Shown: positions 29,488-38,454, counted from the stretch's first letter. The stretch is DNA of 64,000 nt from Aeromonas sp. RU39B (GCF_900156095.1 NZ_FTMJ01000013.1:1-64000); one strand, 5' to 3'. Notes: generated by a model not told the origin, from the sequence alone. A program made the numbers and translations.

Positions 29488-32400
29488 ATGGCCTACAAGC
29501 CCACCCGAGAGGACTTTATCGAAGCCGCACGCCAGCGGTACCTGCCGCAATCTCAAACGCAACCCGAGGAGCAAAACACATTTTACGATGCCGTTGATCT
29601 CGTTCAGCGTGGTGCTGCTCAGACTCTGGGTGGTGACCTTGAAACGGTCGGGCAGCTGGCAGATTCACAGGGCATCAAGGATGCTGGGCGCGGCATTAGC
29701 GCTTGGGGTGATAGCCAGTTGCAGCAAGTATCCACGCCGATGCGTGAGGCGATGGGAAAGCAGTTCTTTCAGGAGGATAAAGACACCGGCGCCATCGAGG
29801 CGGGTGATGCATGGGGAGACTGGCGCGCATGGGTAGGTCAGGGCGCTAACGTGCTCGGTCAGATTGGTGCGATGGTCGTCGGCACAAAGGGGGCGGGGAT
29901 GGCGGCTCGCCCTGTGGCTCGTGGCGTGGCCACCGCGTTCGCCAAAGATCTGGTGGCCGGGAAAGCTAAGGATTTGGTCGTCAAGCAGACGGTGAAGGAG
30001 GCACTGCAAAACGGGGCGCTTGAACCGGTGAGGGCTGCGCTTACGGCTGCACCGACCGAAGCCGCCAAGCGTGCAGTGCTGGATCAGGCCATTGGTCGCC
30101 TTGGCGCCATCGGTTATGGCGCCCACACAGGCGCAATGGCATCCGGCATGCGGGCGCAGCAGGCAGAGCAGGAGACTCGCGATCACCTTAATGGTCTGGA
30201 TAACGACAAGCTCAATGCCACTCCTGCCTATCAGCAAGCATATTGGGACTTGGCCGATGGCGAGATGCAGGGCGCCAGCGTTGATGAAATCCGGCGTGCA
30301 GCCATCGATAGCATGGCAGAGCAGGCGGCGACGCAAGCATGGTCAGATCCCAAGGCGCTGGCCGCAGACTTTGCCAGCGGCTATCTGGGCGGTGCTATCG
30401 GTGGTATCGGCGGCGCGGCGGGAAAGATTGGCGCATCAAGAACCGGAGCGGCCGTGCGCGGCTTTGTTACGGAAGGCGCGACAGAAGCGCTGCAGGGTGG
30501 CGCGACTCAGCGCGCCGTGAACGAAGCGGTGAAGGAGTGGGGCGACGAGACCCGCGACCCGATGGCTGGCGTGCTCTCCACGATGCTGAACGAAGGGACG
30601 ATCGGCGCTGTCGCCGGTGGTGCTGTGGCAGGCGTTGCCGGTCCGGAAGCTCACACCCCTACGCCGACCAAGCCGGTGATCCGGGTCGAACGTCGTGATG
30701 TGACCGGTGACGTGCAAATGGATGACGCCATCTTCAAGATGGACCAGCGCCAGGCAGAGCGCGGCGCAGCCATTGAAGATGAAATCAGTAAGATGTTTTC
30801 AGGCAACCAAAATCCGCTTGGCTCTAACAAATTTGACCCCATCAGCGACATTCCAGCCTATCAGCGCCAAGGCTTTGTGCGTGGCGGGCAGGATTTTCAA
30901 GGTACGCCTATCGTTCCACTGGAAGGGGAGTTGCTGGATCGCGGAACTGGCGTCATGCCGCTCTCTGACAGCACTGAGCTGGGCGATCCAGTGAATCGCT
31001 CACCGCGCTATGAGGCTGCACCCAACCGTGCTGCATTGGAAGGCCTGCACAGCGAATCAACTGGCAAAGCCGGCGGTGGTGACACACGGCGCAACCCGAT
31101 TGCTCCACGCGATCCGCTGTCTGGCGAATTACTAAGTAATGACGAGTCACCTATTGCCGGCCAACTTCCTGGCGCCACCTATGACGGTGAGGGGCGTGAG
31201 ATTGGAAGTGAATTACCTTACCGCGACGTGATTTATGGCGAAGATGGACGACCCGAACAGCAACGTGCTGCCGATATTGCTCAGCGCGAACGCGACTTAA
31301 CCAACCAGCCGCGCCAGATTGGACAGTCTGACACCATCTTTGCCGGTGGCGAATCAGGTGCTGATCAGCGCAATAGCGCCTACACCCCGCCGAGACTTTC
31401 CCGCGATCAAGTTGATACCAGCCTTGGCGAGCAATCCACCCGTGATCCGCGCTCACCGGTTAGCCAGTCGATTGCCAATGCCGGCAGCGCCACCGATTCG
31501 GTGTTTGGCCCGCTGCAATCGCTGCGTGTGACCCGCAAGGGTAAGCCGTTCGCCACCGAGAAAGAGGCTGCGCTGGCCAGTCGTCGCGGGCAGGAGATGC
31601 CCGTCCCGCTCAACGGTGGCGGGTTTGGCGTGGCACAGATTGCCGAAGTGCAGCAGGTGCAGGCACAAGATCCAGCAGCTAATACCGAAGCTCCCACTAT
31701 TAACACCCCAGCAGATCAGCCAGTCGCAGACGTAAGCGCTGAAACTGTTACGGCACCGGTTCAAGCCGAGGCTAGCCAACAACCCGTCGAGGTAACCTCC
31801 AATGAGCAGACTCCCACCTTGGCTCCAGTCAGCAGTGAGCTGCAGGGTGATCAGCCAGTCACAGGCGAGCCAGTTTTACCAGTGGTTGAGCCAGACGCAG
31901 GAGACGGTGCAGGATTGCCCGCCGCAGATCAAGCCAGTGGCGCAGCGTCTGAGCCTGCACCTACTGGACCACAGCAAGATGACCAAGCACTGACAACCCC
32001 GGCCACTGATGCCGGGGTTGTTGTATCTGGGGCGAACGAAAGCAGCACCACCCAGGCAACGATGCCGTGGCGTGAGGTTGTTGATAACCCGGACGGCACC
32101 ATCACTCTGAAAGGCGATCTGCCGGCGATTAAGGCGTGGGTCAAGGGTGAGGGGGTAAAAGCTGTGCCGGGCAAGGGCGGTCTGGTGGTAGCCAAACCGT
32201 CAGTGGCCAAGGTGCGGGAGTTTGCCGCACAGGCCAGTGAGCCGGCTCAACAGGCTGAGGTTGCAAGCACTGCCGTGGATGTCACCTCGCACGAGACCAA
32301 GAGCAATCAAGGTGTTAACGAAGCGGCCGTGCAAGAGAATGAAGCAGCCAGCGGCATTGCCTTCTCAAGGCGAGCCCAAGCTAAAGGGGAAGCACCAACC

Positions 32401-35400
32401 AAGCACCTGACCCGCAAAGAGGCAGAGCTGGTCACCCGTGAGTGGTTGAAGCAATACCAAGGTGTGGCCGGTATTGATATCCAGATCCATGCCACCCAGG
32501 CAGAGATGGAGCGGGCGCTAGGGTTGGAACCCAAAGAGGGGCTGATCCGCCGCGCCGCGTTCGATCGGGATGAATCCGGGTTGCATGTCGCAGCCGACAC
32601 CATCAGCAATGCGCGCCAACTGCGCGAGATCCTGCGCCATGAGGTGCTGGCCCACTACGGATTGGCTAACGTGCTGGGCGGCGGTGAGTACACCAACCTG
32701 ATGTCCCGCATCATTAAATCCAAAGATGACCCCTCGATGCGCGATGTGTGGCAATGGGTCGAGACGCACTATGCCGATGAGGATATCGGCGTACAGGCAG
32801 AGGAGGTTATCGCCCATCTTGCCGAGCTGGAGCCAAGCGCCTGGCGCCGTGGCTGGGAGAAGGTGGTGAACTGGCTAACCAAGGCGCTGCGTGCGGTCGG
32901 CTTTCTGCCATCGTCGCATGTCAGCGCTACCGAGATCCGCTCGCTGGTTGAGGCGCTGGGTAACGAACTGCAAGGAGGCAAGTCGAAGCCGGTACCGGAA
33001 GGGCAGCGCTTTAGCCAGCGCAAAGACAAAAGCGGCGAAGTCCGCGATATTCGCATGAGCCAGACCTCAACTGACAGCGCCATGGACAAGCTCAGCCTGG
33101 GCGTTAAGCCCGATATCATCGATCGCACCAAGGAGCGCCTGGAGGCGCTTCGCGGTACCGATAAATCGACAGTCAAGAAGTGGGTTGACCGCTTCATCAA
33201 GAAAGCCAACACCGAGATGCTCGATGCGCTGGCCCCCATCAAATACGCCGAGGATGCAGCCGGTGTGACGGAGGCGGGGGATTCTGGCTACGTGGCAGCC
33301 CGTCTGGCGTCGGGTTCGGCCGCTACCATGCAGGCCACCATGCTCTATGGTTTGCCGGAGTGGAAGGATGGGGTTATCCAGCGCAAGGCTGGCACTGGCG
33401 AAAACGATGCGCTGCTCGGTATCTTTGAGGGGCTGGGCAAGGACCTGCACAACTGGCTGGGTTGGATGGCTGGCCACCGGGCGGAAATCCTGATGAAGGA
33501 AGGCCGCGAAAACCTGCTGACCGACGATGAGATCGCCGCGCTCAAGGCGCTCGACAAGGGCAAAGAGGCGCAGTTTCAAGAGGCCAAGCAGAAGTGGAAC
33601 GCCGTCAACAAGGCGGTGCTCGATCTGGCCGAAGAGGCTGGATTGTTCACCAAGGCTGACCGCGCCAACTGGGAAAGCGAGTGGTATATCCCATTCTTCC
33701 GTGAATCGGAAGATGGCGATGCCATGGCGCCGTTCAAGGCCAAGGGGCTGGCCAACCAGAGTGCCGGCATTAAGAAGCTCAAGGGCGGCACCGAGCACAC
33801 CGCAGATCTGCTCGAGAACATCTTTTCCAGCACCGGCAAGCTGATCGATGCGTCCATGAAGAACATGGCCGCCCAAAAAATCGTGTGGAACCTGGCTGAC
33901 ACTGATCTGATTGAGGTGGTCGCCAAGCCCAACATGATGGACTGGCGCGCCATCAAGAACGGCCGTGAGCTGATAACCGTCAAGGTTGATGGTGAGGATT
34001 ACATGCTGCGGGTCAATGATCCCGATCTGTATCGGGCGATGACCTTCTTTGACCGCGAGCCATTTGGAAAAGGGGTACAGCTGGCATCCAAAGCCAAGCG
34101 CCTGTTGACTGCTGGCGTTACGGCCTCGCCTGAATTTATGTTCCGCAACTTCATGCGTGACTCGCTCAGCGCATGGGCCATCAGCAAGGACGGCTTTAAA
34201 CCGGTGGTTGATTCCATTAAGGGGATCAGGAAAACCCTGGCGATGGATGGCAGCACGCTTGATGTGATGTTCTCCGGCGCCTCATTCTTGGGGGGCTACG
34301 TCAACGGCAATGACCCGGGGGCGATGGCTGACTCGGTACGCAAGGCACTGCGTCGCAAAGGGATGACGCCAGAGCAGATCAGCAAGTACGAAAAGTCCAT
34401 CATCCGTAACGCCAAGCAGGCGCAAGAGGTGATCGCCAGCGCGTGGGACAAGTACGCCAAGTACGGCGAGGCCTTTGAGAATGCCAACCGCGAGGCGGTC
34501 TATGACGCCGCCATCAAGGCCGGCAAGAGCCATGCCCAAGCCGCCTTTGAAGCCAAGGACCTGATGGACTTCTCCATGCTTGGGGCATCAAAGGGCATGC
34601 AACTGTTTGTGCAACTGCTGCCGTTCTTTAATGCCCGGGTGCAGGGGCTTGGCAAATTGGCTCGGGAACTGCGCGACAACCCTCGCGCCATTGCCAGACG
34701 GGCTGGCATGATCACCGCGGCGTCGTTGGCACTGCTGGCCATGAACTGGGATGACGACCGCTACAATGACTTGCCTGATTGGGATAAGGACGCTAACTGG
34801 CACTTCTTCTTGGGTGACCAGCATTTCCGCATTCCCAAGCCGTTTGAAATCGGTGTGATGTTTGCCACCATCCCTGAGCGCATGGTCAGAGTGGCGGGTG
34901 GTGCTGACACCGGGGAGCAGTTCGGCAAGGCGCTGGCCCGCAGCTTTATGGACACCTTCGCGCTCAACCCGACACCGCAGGTGATCAAGCCGCTGGTTGA
35001 ATCCTATTTCAACTACGACACGTTCCGTGGTGCGCCCATTGAGAACATGGCGGATCTGGCGGTGCGTGCCGAGGCCCGATACAACGAGAACACCTCTTTG
35101 CTGATGCGCGAGCTCGGCCAGGCTACCGGCATGAGCCCCAAGAAGCTGGAGCACCTGATGATTGGTTACACCGGCACCATTGGTAGTTATGTGATGGCGG
35201 CAGCGGACGGGCTGATCCGAGCAATGTCACCTGGCGAGTCTGCTGCATGGCGTGCTGATGAGATCCCAGTGGTGAAGGCATTCTATCGCGGCAGCGCGCC
35301 GGCCAAGTCTACCCAGCAGATGGATCAGTTTTATTCCATGCTGGATGAGGTGAACAAGCTCAAGCGCACCGTCGATCAGTACCGTAAGGAAGGCATGACT

Positions 35401-35628
35401 GATGAAGCCAAGGCGCTGCTGGATGAGCAGGGCGCCATTCTACGGGCGCGCAGCAACATGAGCCGCACCCAGCAGCAGATCCGCCAACTGCGTAATGAAA
35501 TGGAGCTGATCCAGCGCGACCGCGTACTGACATCAGATCAGAAGCGCGATCGCCTGGATAAACTGATGAGCAAGCGCAACGCACTGGTGGCTGAGTCGGT
35601 GAAGCGCAATCAGCCATTGTGGGAATGA
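29488..35628 (+). CDS. giant polyvalent virion protein (2,046 residues)
   Basis: ATG 29488 is preferred over 29482 because GGAG lies 7 nt upstream. Residues 1-400 have Gly/Ala-rich hydrophobic stretches (LGGAIGGIGGAAGKIG). About 720-870 is an Ala/Gln/Pro/Val-rich linker. At about 960-1150 lies a metallopeptidase-like domain with LRHEVLAHYGLANVLGGG (His1051, Glu1052, His1056) and a later EEVIAHLAE. The C-terminal 850 residues are helical, with FNARVQGLGKLARELRDN near 1715, resembling large polyvalent protein domain 38. Such proteins are packaged and injected; a murein- or protein-cutting role for the middle domain is inference. Confidence 0.85.
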   Translation: MAYKPTREDFIEAARQRYLPQSQTQPEEQNTFYDAVDLVQRGAAQTLGGDLETVGQLADSQGIKDAGRGISAWGDSQLQQVSTPMREAMGKQFFQEDKDTGAIEAGDAWGDWRAWVGQGANVLGQIGAMVVGTKGAGMAARPVARGVATAFAKDLVAGKAKDLVVKQTVKEALQNGALEPVRAALTAAPTEAAKRAVLDQAIGRLGAIGYGAHTGAMASGMRAQQAEQETRDHLNGLDNDKLNATPAYQQAYWDLADGEMQGASVDEIRRAAIDSMAEQAATQAWSDPKALAADFASGYLGGAIGGIGGAAGKIGASRTGAAVRGFVTEGATEALQGGATQRAVNEAVKEWGDETRDPMAGVLSTMLNEGTIGAVAGGAVAGVAGPEAHTPTPTKPVIRVERRDVTGDVQMDDAIFKMDQRQAERGAAIEDEISKMFSGNQNPLGSNKFDPISDIPAYQRQGFVRGGQDFQGTPIVPLEGELLDRGTGVMPLSDSTELGDPVNRSPRYEAAPNRAALEGLHSESTGKAGGGDTRRNPIAPRDPLSGELLSNDESPIAGQLPGATYDGEGREIGSELPYRDVIYGEDGRPEQQRAADIAQRERDLTNQPRQIGQSDTIFAGGESGADQRNSAYTPPRLSRDQVDTSLGEQSTRDPRSPVSQSIANAGSATDSVFGPLQSLRVTRKGKPFATEKEAALASRRGQEMPVPLNGGGFGVAQIAEVQQVQAQDPAANTEAPTINTPADQPVADVSAETVTAPVQAEASQQPVEVTSNEQTPTLAPVSSELQGDQPVTGEPVLPVVEPDAGDGAGLPAADQASGAASEPAPTGPQQDDQALTTPATDAGVVVSGANESSTTQATMPWREVVDNPDGTITLKGDLPAIKAWVKGEGVKAVPGKGGLVVAKPSVAKVREFAAQASEPAQQAEVASTAVDVTSHETKSNQGVNEAAVQENEAASGIAFSRRAQAKGEAPTKHLTRKEAELVTREWLKQYQGVAGIDIQIHATQAEMERALGLEPKEGLIRRAAFDRDESGLHVAADTISNARQLREILRHEVLAHYGLANVLGGGEYTNLMSRIIKSKDDPSMRDVWQWVETHYADEDIGVQAEEVIAHLAELEPSAWRRGWEKVVNWLTKALRAVGFLPSSHVSATEIRSLVEALGNELQGGKSKPVPEGQRFSQRKDKSGEVRDIRMSQTSTDSAMDKLSLGVKPDIIDRTKERLEALRGTDKSTVKKWVDRFIKKANTEMLDALAPIKYAEDAAGVTEAGDSGYVAARLASGSAATMQATMLYGLPEWKDGVIQRKAGTGENDALLGIFEGLGKDLHNWLGWMAGHRAEILMKEGRENLLTDDEIAALKALDKGKEAQFQEAKQKWNAVNKAVLDLAEEAGLFTKADRANWESEWYIPFFRESEDGDAMAPFKAKGLANQSAGIKKLKGGTEHTADLLENIFSSTGKLIDASMKNMAAQKIVWNLADTDLIEVVAKPNMMDWRAIKNGRELITVKVDGEDYMLRVNDPDLYRAMTFFDREPFGKGVQLASKAKRLLTAGVTASPEFMFRNFMRDSLSAWAISKDGFKPVVDSIKGIRKTLAMDGSTLDVMFSGASFLGGYVNGNDPGAMADSVRKALRRKGMTPEQISKYEKSIIRNAKQAQEVIASAWDKYAKYGEAFENANREAVYDAAIKAGKSHAQAAFEAKDLMDFSMLGASKGMQLFVQLLPFFNARVQGLGKLARELRDNPRAIARRAGMITAASLALLAMNWDDDRYNDLPDWDKDANWHFFLGDQHFRIPKPFEIGVMFATIPERMVRVAGGADTGEQFGKALARSFMDTFALNPTPQVIKPLVESYFNYDTFRGAPIENMADLAVRAEARYNENTSLLMRELGQATGMSPKKLEHLMIGYTGTIGSYVMAAADGLIRAMSPGESAAWRADEIPVVKAFYRGSAPAKSTQQMDQFYSMLDEVNKLKRTVDQYRKEGMTDEAKALLDEQGAILRARSNMSRTQQQIRQLRNEMELIQRDRVLTSDQKRDRLDKLMSKRNALVAESVKRNQPLWE

Positions 35629-35695
35629 CGGCCCTCATAACGGGGTGGTCGTGGGTATACACTGACCACTCCAACCAAACCGCGAGGACCTAACG

Positions 35696-35899
35696 ATGGC
35701 AGGTATTGCCCTGATTTTCTGGCTGATTGCTGGGACGCTTATCAGCGTCCACTTTGCATTGGCCTTGCCGCCCTTCCTGATTGGATGCTGGTTCATGCAC
35801 AAAGCCACCAATGCCAGCGTGGACAATGTGATCATGTGGCTAGGGACGTTGGCTGTCGTTGGGTTCCTAATAAGCCTTTTGATAAAGGCTGCCAGCTAA
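35696..35899 (+). CDS. small membrane protein, 67 residues
   Basis: Two or three membrane helices (IALIFWLIAGTLISVHFALA, PFLIGCWFMH, MWLGTLAVVGFLISLLI). The leader GAGGACCTAACGATG matches the leaders of the genes at 3417 and 5907. It is the last gene of the late operon, followed by a hairpin. Function unknown; superinfection exclusion or lysis control are possible roles for such late membrane peptides. Confidence 0.65.
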   Translation: MAGIALIFWLIAGTLISVHFALALPPFLIGCWFMHKATNASVDNVIMWLGTLAVVGFLISLLIKAAS

Positions 35900-35912
35900 C
35901 ACATCAAATCAC

Positions 35913-35930
35913 GGGGCTTCGGCCCCATTT
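35913..35930 (+). terminator. late operon terminator
   Basis: GGGGC-TTCG-GCCCC with a stable UUCG tetraloop followed by ATTTT, 14 nt after the last late gene. Confidence 0.7.
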
Positions 35931-35983
35931 TCATACCCATCATACTGATAAGCATACTAATAGATGCCAAAATGGGAGCTTCG

Positions 35984-36012
35984 TTGACAGCGAAAAACCT
36001 GCGCAGTAGATT
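35984..36012 (+). promoter_or_regulatory. strong sigma70 promoter
   Basis: TTGACA (35984-35989), 17 bp, TAGATT (36007-36012). Transcription would run through the inverted repeat at 36046 into the small frame at 36162. Confidence 0.65.
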
Positions 36013-36045
36013 GGCTTTGCTCAATTAAGAGCACGGATCATTCGA

Positions 36046-36081
36046 ATCCATAACCACTTTGGCAATCATCAGGTTATGGAT
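36046..36081. repeat. inverted repeat ATCCATAACC / GGTTATGGAT
   Basis: Perfect 10-bp arms (36046-36055 and 36072-36081) around 16 nt. A third CCATAACC copy lies at 36112-36119. Suits an operator array or an RNA hairpin in the leader of the 36162 gene. Confidence 0.55.
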
Positions 36082-36161
36082 ATAACAGTCTGCAAACATA
36101 ACGGCGCTTGGCCATAACCTGTTTCTGGTGATTATGTTTACGCTCAGATACGGGAGTCAGC

Positions 36162-36332
36162 ATGCAGGTCAGCGCGCAATTATTACAACTGAAACACCTC
36201 ATCAATACCATCGATCTCGAACAGAGAGACCGTATCGATCTTGAATCACTGCTCTGTAGTCTGTTGCCAGATTACCAGTTCGCATCACCCAGCCCTGACC
36301 CCTGTGATAACCGCATAGCACTCCAAGAGTGA
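36162..36332 (+). CDS. hypothetical small protein, 56 residues
   Basis: ATG 36162 with GGGAG 7 nt upstream and a consensus promoter about 150 nt earlier. The product MQVSAQLLQLKHLINTIDLE followed by QRDRIDLESLLCSLLPDYQF is helical. It is convergent with and overlaps by 48 nt the end of the XRE regulator gene. No family recognised. Promoter, ribosome site and plausible composition support it moderately. Confidence 0.45.
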   Translation: MQVSAQLLQLKHLINTIDLEQRDRIDLESLLCSLLPDYQFASPSPDPCDNRIALQE

Positions 36333-36656
36333 CCTCAGGTGCTCCGTTCGCATGACTTCGGCTCTTCGCATAAGGGCTGACCGCTCGTCACTTTCGGAGC
36401 ACTGCCAGCACGGATCGGGCAGCATGGCCTGCACCGATAGACCGAGATGCGTGCCTATCAACGCGGCATCTGACAGCGCCATAAAGCTATCGTTGCTGAG
36501 TGATAGCCAGCGCTGGATCGTTGTGCGATGGATGCCGGTTAGGGCGCCCAGGTCGCTGTGCGATAGGCCGCGCTCATCAAGGATGTGCTGCATTCGGCCT
36601 TTCGCGCGGCGGACGTATTCCGCCACATACGGGGAATTTTTCAGGTAGCGTTTCAT
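36285..36656 (-). CDS. XRE-family (Cro/C1-type) transcriptional regulator
   Basis: 123 residues. Residues 20-75 carry a helix-turn-helix: MQHILDERGLSHSDLGALTG then IHRTTIQRWLSLSNDSFM, continuing LSDAALIGTHLGLSVQAML. The C-terminal 45 residues contain Cys-x2-Cys (DPCWQCSESDERS) and helices. It has no CI-type cleavage motif in view, so induction by self-cleavage seems unlikely. GGAA lies before the ATG. It may be a prophage regulator at the right edge of the element. Confidence 0.82.
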   Translation of the reverse strand: MKRYLKNSPYVAEYVRRAKGRMQHILDERGLSHSDLGALTGIHRTTIQRWLSLSNDSFMALSDAALIGTHLGLSVQAMLPDPCWQCSESDERSALMRRAEVMRTEHLRSLLECYAVITGVRAG

Positions 36657-36925
36657 GTGTGTTCCTACTGCTGACTACAGGGCGCTACCCGTGCTCGTTA
36701 TATTTTTGAGAGAGTGTAGATGAGAATGAGAAAGCCGCAAATTTGCTGCTACTTGGCTGCGAACTGCAGCAGATCTGCGTACTCGCAATGAGGTAGAGTA
36801 AAGACGCTAAACATAATAACAACATAGGCTTGCGTTCGTAGGACAGGATCGCCGGGGCAGTGAGGCGGCCAGCATGACTAATGGATATGTTCTGTGCTTG
36901 CTCTCTGTGGTAGAGTACGAAAAAC
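36657..36925. other. intergenic region upstream of the divergent XRE and LexA-box genes
   Basis: About 330 nt without a supported gene between the XRE start (36656) and the 52-residue gene. It contains GGTAGAGTA twice (36792-36800 and 36909-36917), which may be regulator sites. No tRNA, ORF with a ribosome site, or terminator is recognised in it. Confidence 0.5.
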
Positions 36926-36941
36926 CTGTATGGGCATACAG
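36926..36941. promoter_or_regulatory. LexA (SOS) box
   Basis: CTGT-ATGGGCAT-ACAG, a perfect CTGT-N8-ACAG match followed by TAT. It lies 45 nt before the start of the 52-residue gene and is of the same quality as the boxes at recN in this window. Confidence 0.8.
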
Positions 36942-36986
36942 TATTCTACAGCCGTGAGGCTGATGGCAGTGATTGGAGCCGGGCAG

Positions 36987-37145
36987 ATGAAGGTACAGAG
37001 CAACAAAAACGACAGCCCTGATGGGCACGGGATTGGTTTGGAGTTTGAGAGGTTGGCTGAGATGTTGGCTGACCTGGACTTGGATCAGACTGCGAGGGAT
37101 GAGGTAGACAAGCAAGTGCAGAGGTTGAGAGAGCTACTGAATTAA
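36987..37145 (+). CDS. SOS-controlled small protein, 52 residues
   Basis: ATG 36987 with GGAGCC upstream. The product (MKVQSNKNDSPDGHGIGLEF, then ERLAEMLADLDLDQTARDEV and DKQVQRLRELLN) is acidic and helical with no recognised family. A perfect LexA box lies upstream and a strong terminator downstream, so it is a one-gene SOS unit placed between the prophage and ssrA. Small SOS-induced phage proteins often inactivate the prophage repressor, so an antirepressor role is a testable inference. It could also be a host gene. Confidence 0.65.
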   Translation: MKVQSNKNDSPDGHGIGLEFERLAEMLADLDLDQTARDEVDKQVQRLRELLN

Positions 37146-37151
37146 TGACCA

Positions 37152-37180
37152 AAGAGCCTGCTGCGGAGCGGGCTTTTTTT
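37152..37180 (+). terminator. terminator of the SOS-controlled gene
   Basis: GCCTGCT-GCGG-AGCGGGC followed by TTTTTTT, directly after the stop codon. Confidence 0.85.
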
Positions 37181-37205
37181 GTTGGTTGGTCGCATAAATA
37201 GAAAA

Positions 37206-37228
37206 AGGCCTGCATTTCTGCAGGCCTT
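37206..37228 (-). terminator. terminator of ssrA (works on both strands)
   Basis: GGCCTGCA-GAAA-TGCAGGCC followed by TTTTTC on the - strand, about 120 nt beyond the tmRNA 3' end. The + strand also reads CTTCTTG after the hairpin. Confidence 0.8.
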
Positions 37229-37346
37229 CTTGTTCTTGGATCACCTGTGGATCATTTTGGATGCAATCATGGTCACGCCTCAGTCGCCTCGTTTTTGCTA
37301 AGTGACTGTTTTTTAAAGCTATGTCCGGTTGCTGTCCTAGTTAAAT

Positions 37347-37706
37347 TGGTGGAGCTGGCGGGAGTTGAACCCGCGTCCAAAATTCCTACATCCTCGGCAC
37401 TACATGCTTAGTCACTCTTTACATTCGCCAACCCGCTGCGGAGAGACACGCCACGAATTGACTAGCTCGATTGGTTTTAATGCTTCCGCCCCGAGCAGGA
37501 CTTCCACACGATCCTGTGAAGGATGACCTTCAGATTCCCTAGGACACAGGCAAGCTAGGGGAGAAGGGCTCTAAGCAGGTTATTAAGCTGCTAGTGCGTA
37601 GGTTTCGTCGTTTGCGACTATTTTTTTGCGGCTTTTTAGCGAGGCCAACCGCACCTCGGCATGCACCTTGGGTTTCGTGAATCCTGTCGAATCCAAAATC
37701 AGCCCC
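37347..37706 (-). ncRNA. ssrA: tmRNA (ssrA)
   Basis: 360 nt on the - strand from GGGGCTGATTTTGGATTCGA to the CCA at 37347-37349. The 3' end holds the tRNA-like T-arm GGTTCAACTCC and acceptor pairing with GGGGCT. The tag frame resumes at GCA and reads ANDETYALAA then TAA. tmRNA rescues stalled ribosomes with SmpB, encoded just upstream. The 3' end is a frequent phage integration site, and prophage genes lie on that side here. Confidence 0.96.
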
Positions 37707-37716
37707 AAGTCAGGGG

Positions 37717-37746
37717 ATTGTATGCGCCTTGGCAGGTCCGGCGCAA
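37717..37746 (-). promoter_or_regulatory. ssrA promoter
   Basis: On the - strand: TTGCGC (37746-37741), 18 bp, TACAAT (37722-37717). Transcription would start at or just before the mature tmRNA 5' end at 37706. Confidence 0.68.
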
Positions 37747-37760
37747 GGCTCACAGACAAA

Positions 37761-37782
37761 TTGACCGGCCAAAGCCGGTCAA
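37761..37782 (-). terminator. smpB terminator
   Basis: TTGACCGGC-TTTG-GCCGGTCAA then TTTGTC on the - strand, between smpB and the ssrA promoter. Confidence 0.6.
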
Positions 37783-37809
37783 CTGCAGAAACTTTGTGCA
37801 AAAAGGCGA

Positions 37810-38298
37810 TCAGCCCAGTCGCTTGTTCTTCATGATGCGTGATTTCTCACGATCCCACTCGCGTGCTTTGGTCGCCTCACGCTTGTCGTGATCCTTTTTA
37901 CCCTTAACGAGGCCAATCTCGACCTTAACCCAGGGGCCCTTCCAGTAGAGGGCGAGGGGCACCACGGTGTAGCCCTGGCGTTCAATCAGACCAATCAACC
38001 GGTCGAGTTCGCGGCGGCCTATCAGCAGTTTACGCATCCGGGTCGGGTCGCAGACGACGTGGCTGGAGGCGGCTTGCAGCGGCAGGAAGGTGGAACCAAA
38101 CAGGAAGGCTTCGCCACGAATAAAGGTGACGTAGGCTTCACCTATGTTGGCTTTGCCCGCCCGCAGGGATTTGACCTCCCACCCTTGCAGTGCCATGCCG
38201 GCCTCGACCTTCTCTTCGATGAAGTATTCGTGGCGGGCGGTCCGGTTCAGCGCAATGGTGTTGGAGCCGGCTTTGTTTTTACTGTTTTTTTTGGTCAT
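37810..38298 (-). CDS. smpB: SsrA-binding protein SmpB
   Basis: 162 residues, starting [20 protein letters not shown], then [20 protein letters not shown] and [12 protein letters not shown], all close to E. coli SmpB. The oligonucleotide-binding barrel and the basic C-terminal tail ([20 protein letters not shown]) are intact. It binds the tRNA-like part of tmRNA and brings it to stalled ribosomes. An upstream ATG six codons earlier exists, but the MTKK start fits the family. Located 103 nt before ssrA, same strand. Confidence 0.97.
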   Translation of the reverse strand: MTKKNSKNKAGSNTIALNRTARHEYFIEEKVEAGMALQGWEVKSLRAGKANIGEAYVTFIRGEAFLFGSTFLPLQAASSHVVCDPTRMRKLLIGRRELDRLIGLIERQGYTVVPLALYWKGPWVKVEIGLVKGKKDHDKREATKAREWDREKSRIMKNKRLG

Positions 38299-38454
38299 GA
38301 CGGGCGATTCCGGCAAAAATTAAGGGGGTCATTATACGTGCCGGCGGACGGCTGTAAAACGCACAGCGGTGCAACTGGACAAATGTTGCACTGTCCTGAC
38401 GATGATTTTGTGACGCGTGGTGTTAGAATCTCGCCGACAGGATGAGGAAGTTGC

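Noticed and set aside
1-37346. Phage integrase and CI-type repressor
   Set aside because: None found in the window; they presumably lie to the left, so the prophage boundaries cannot be fixed from this sequence.
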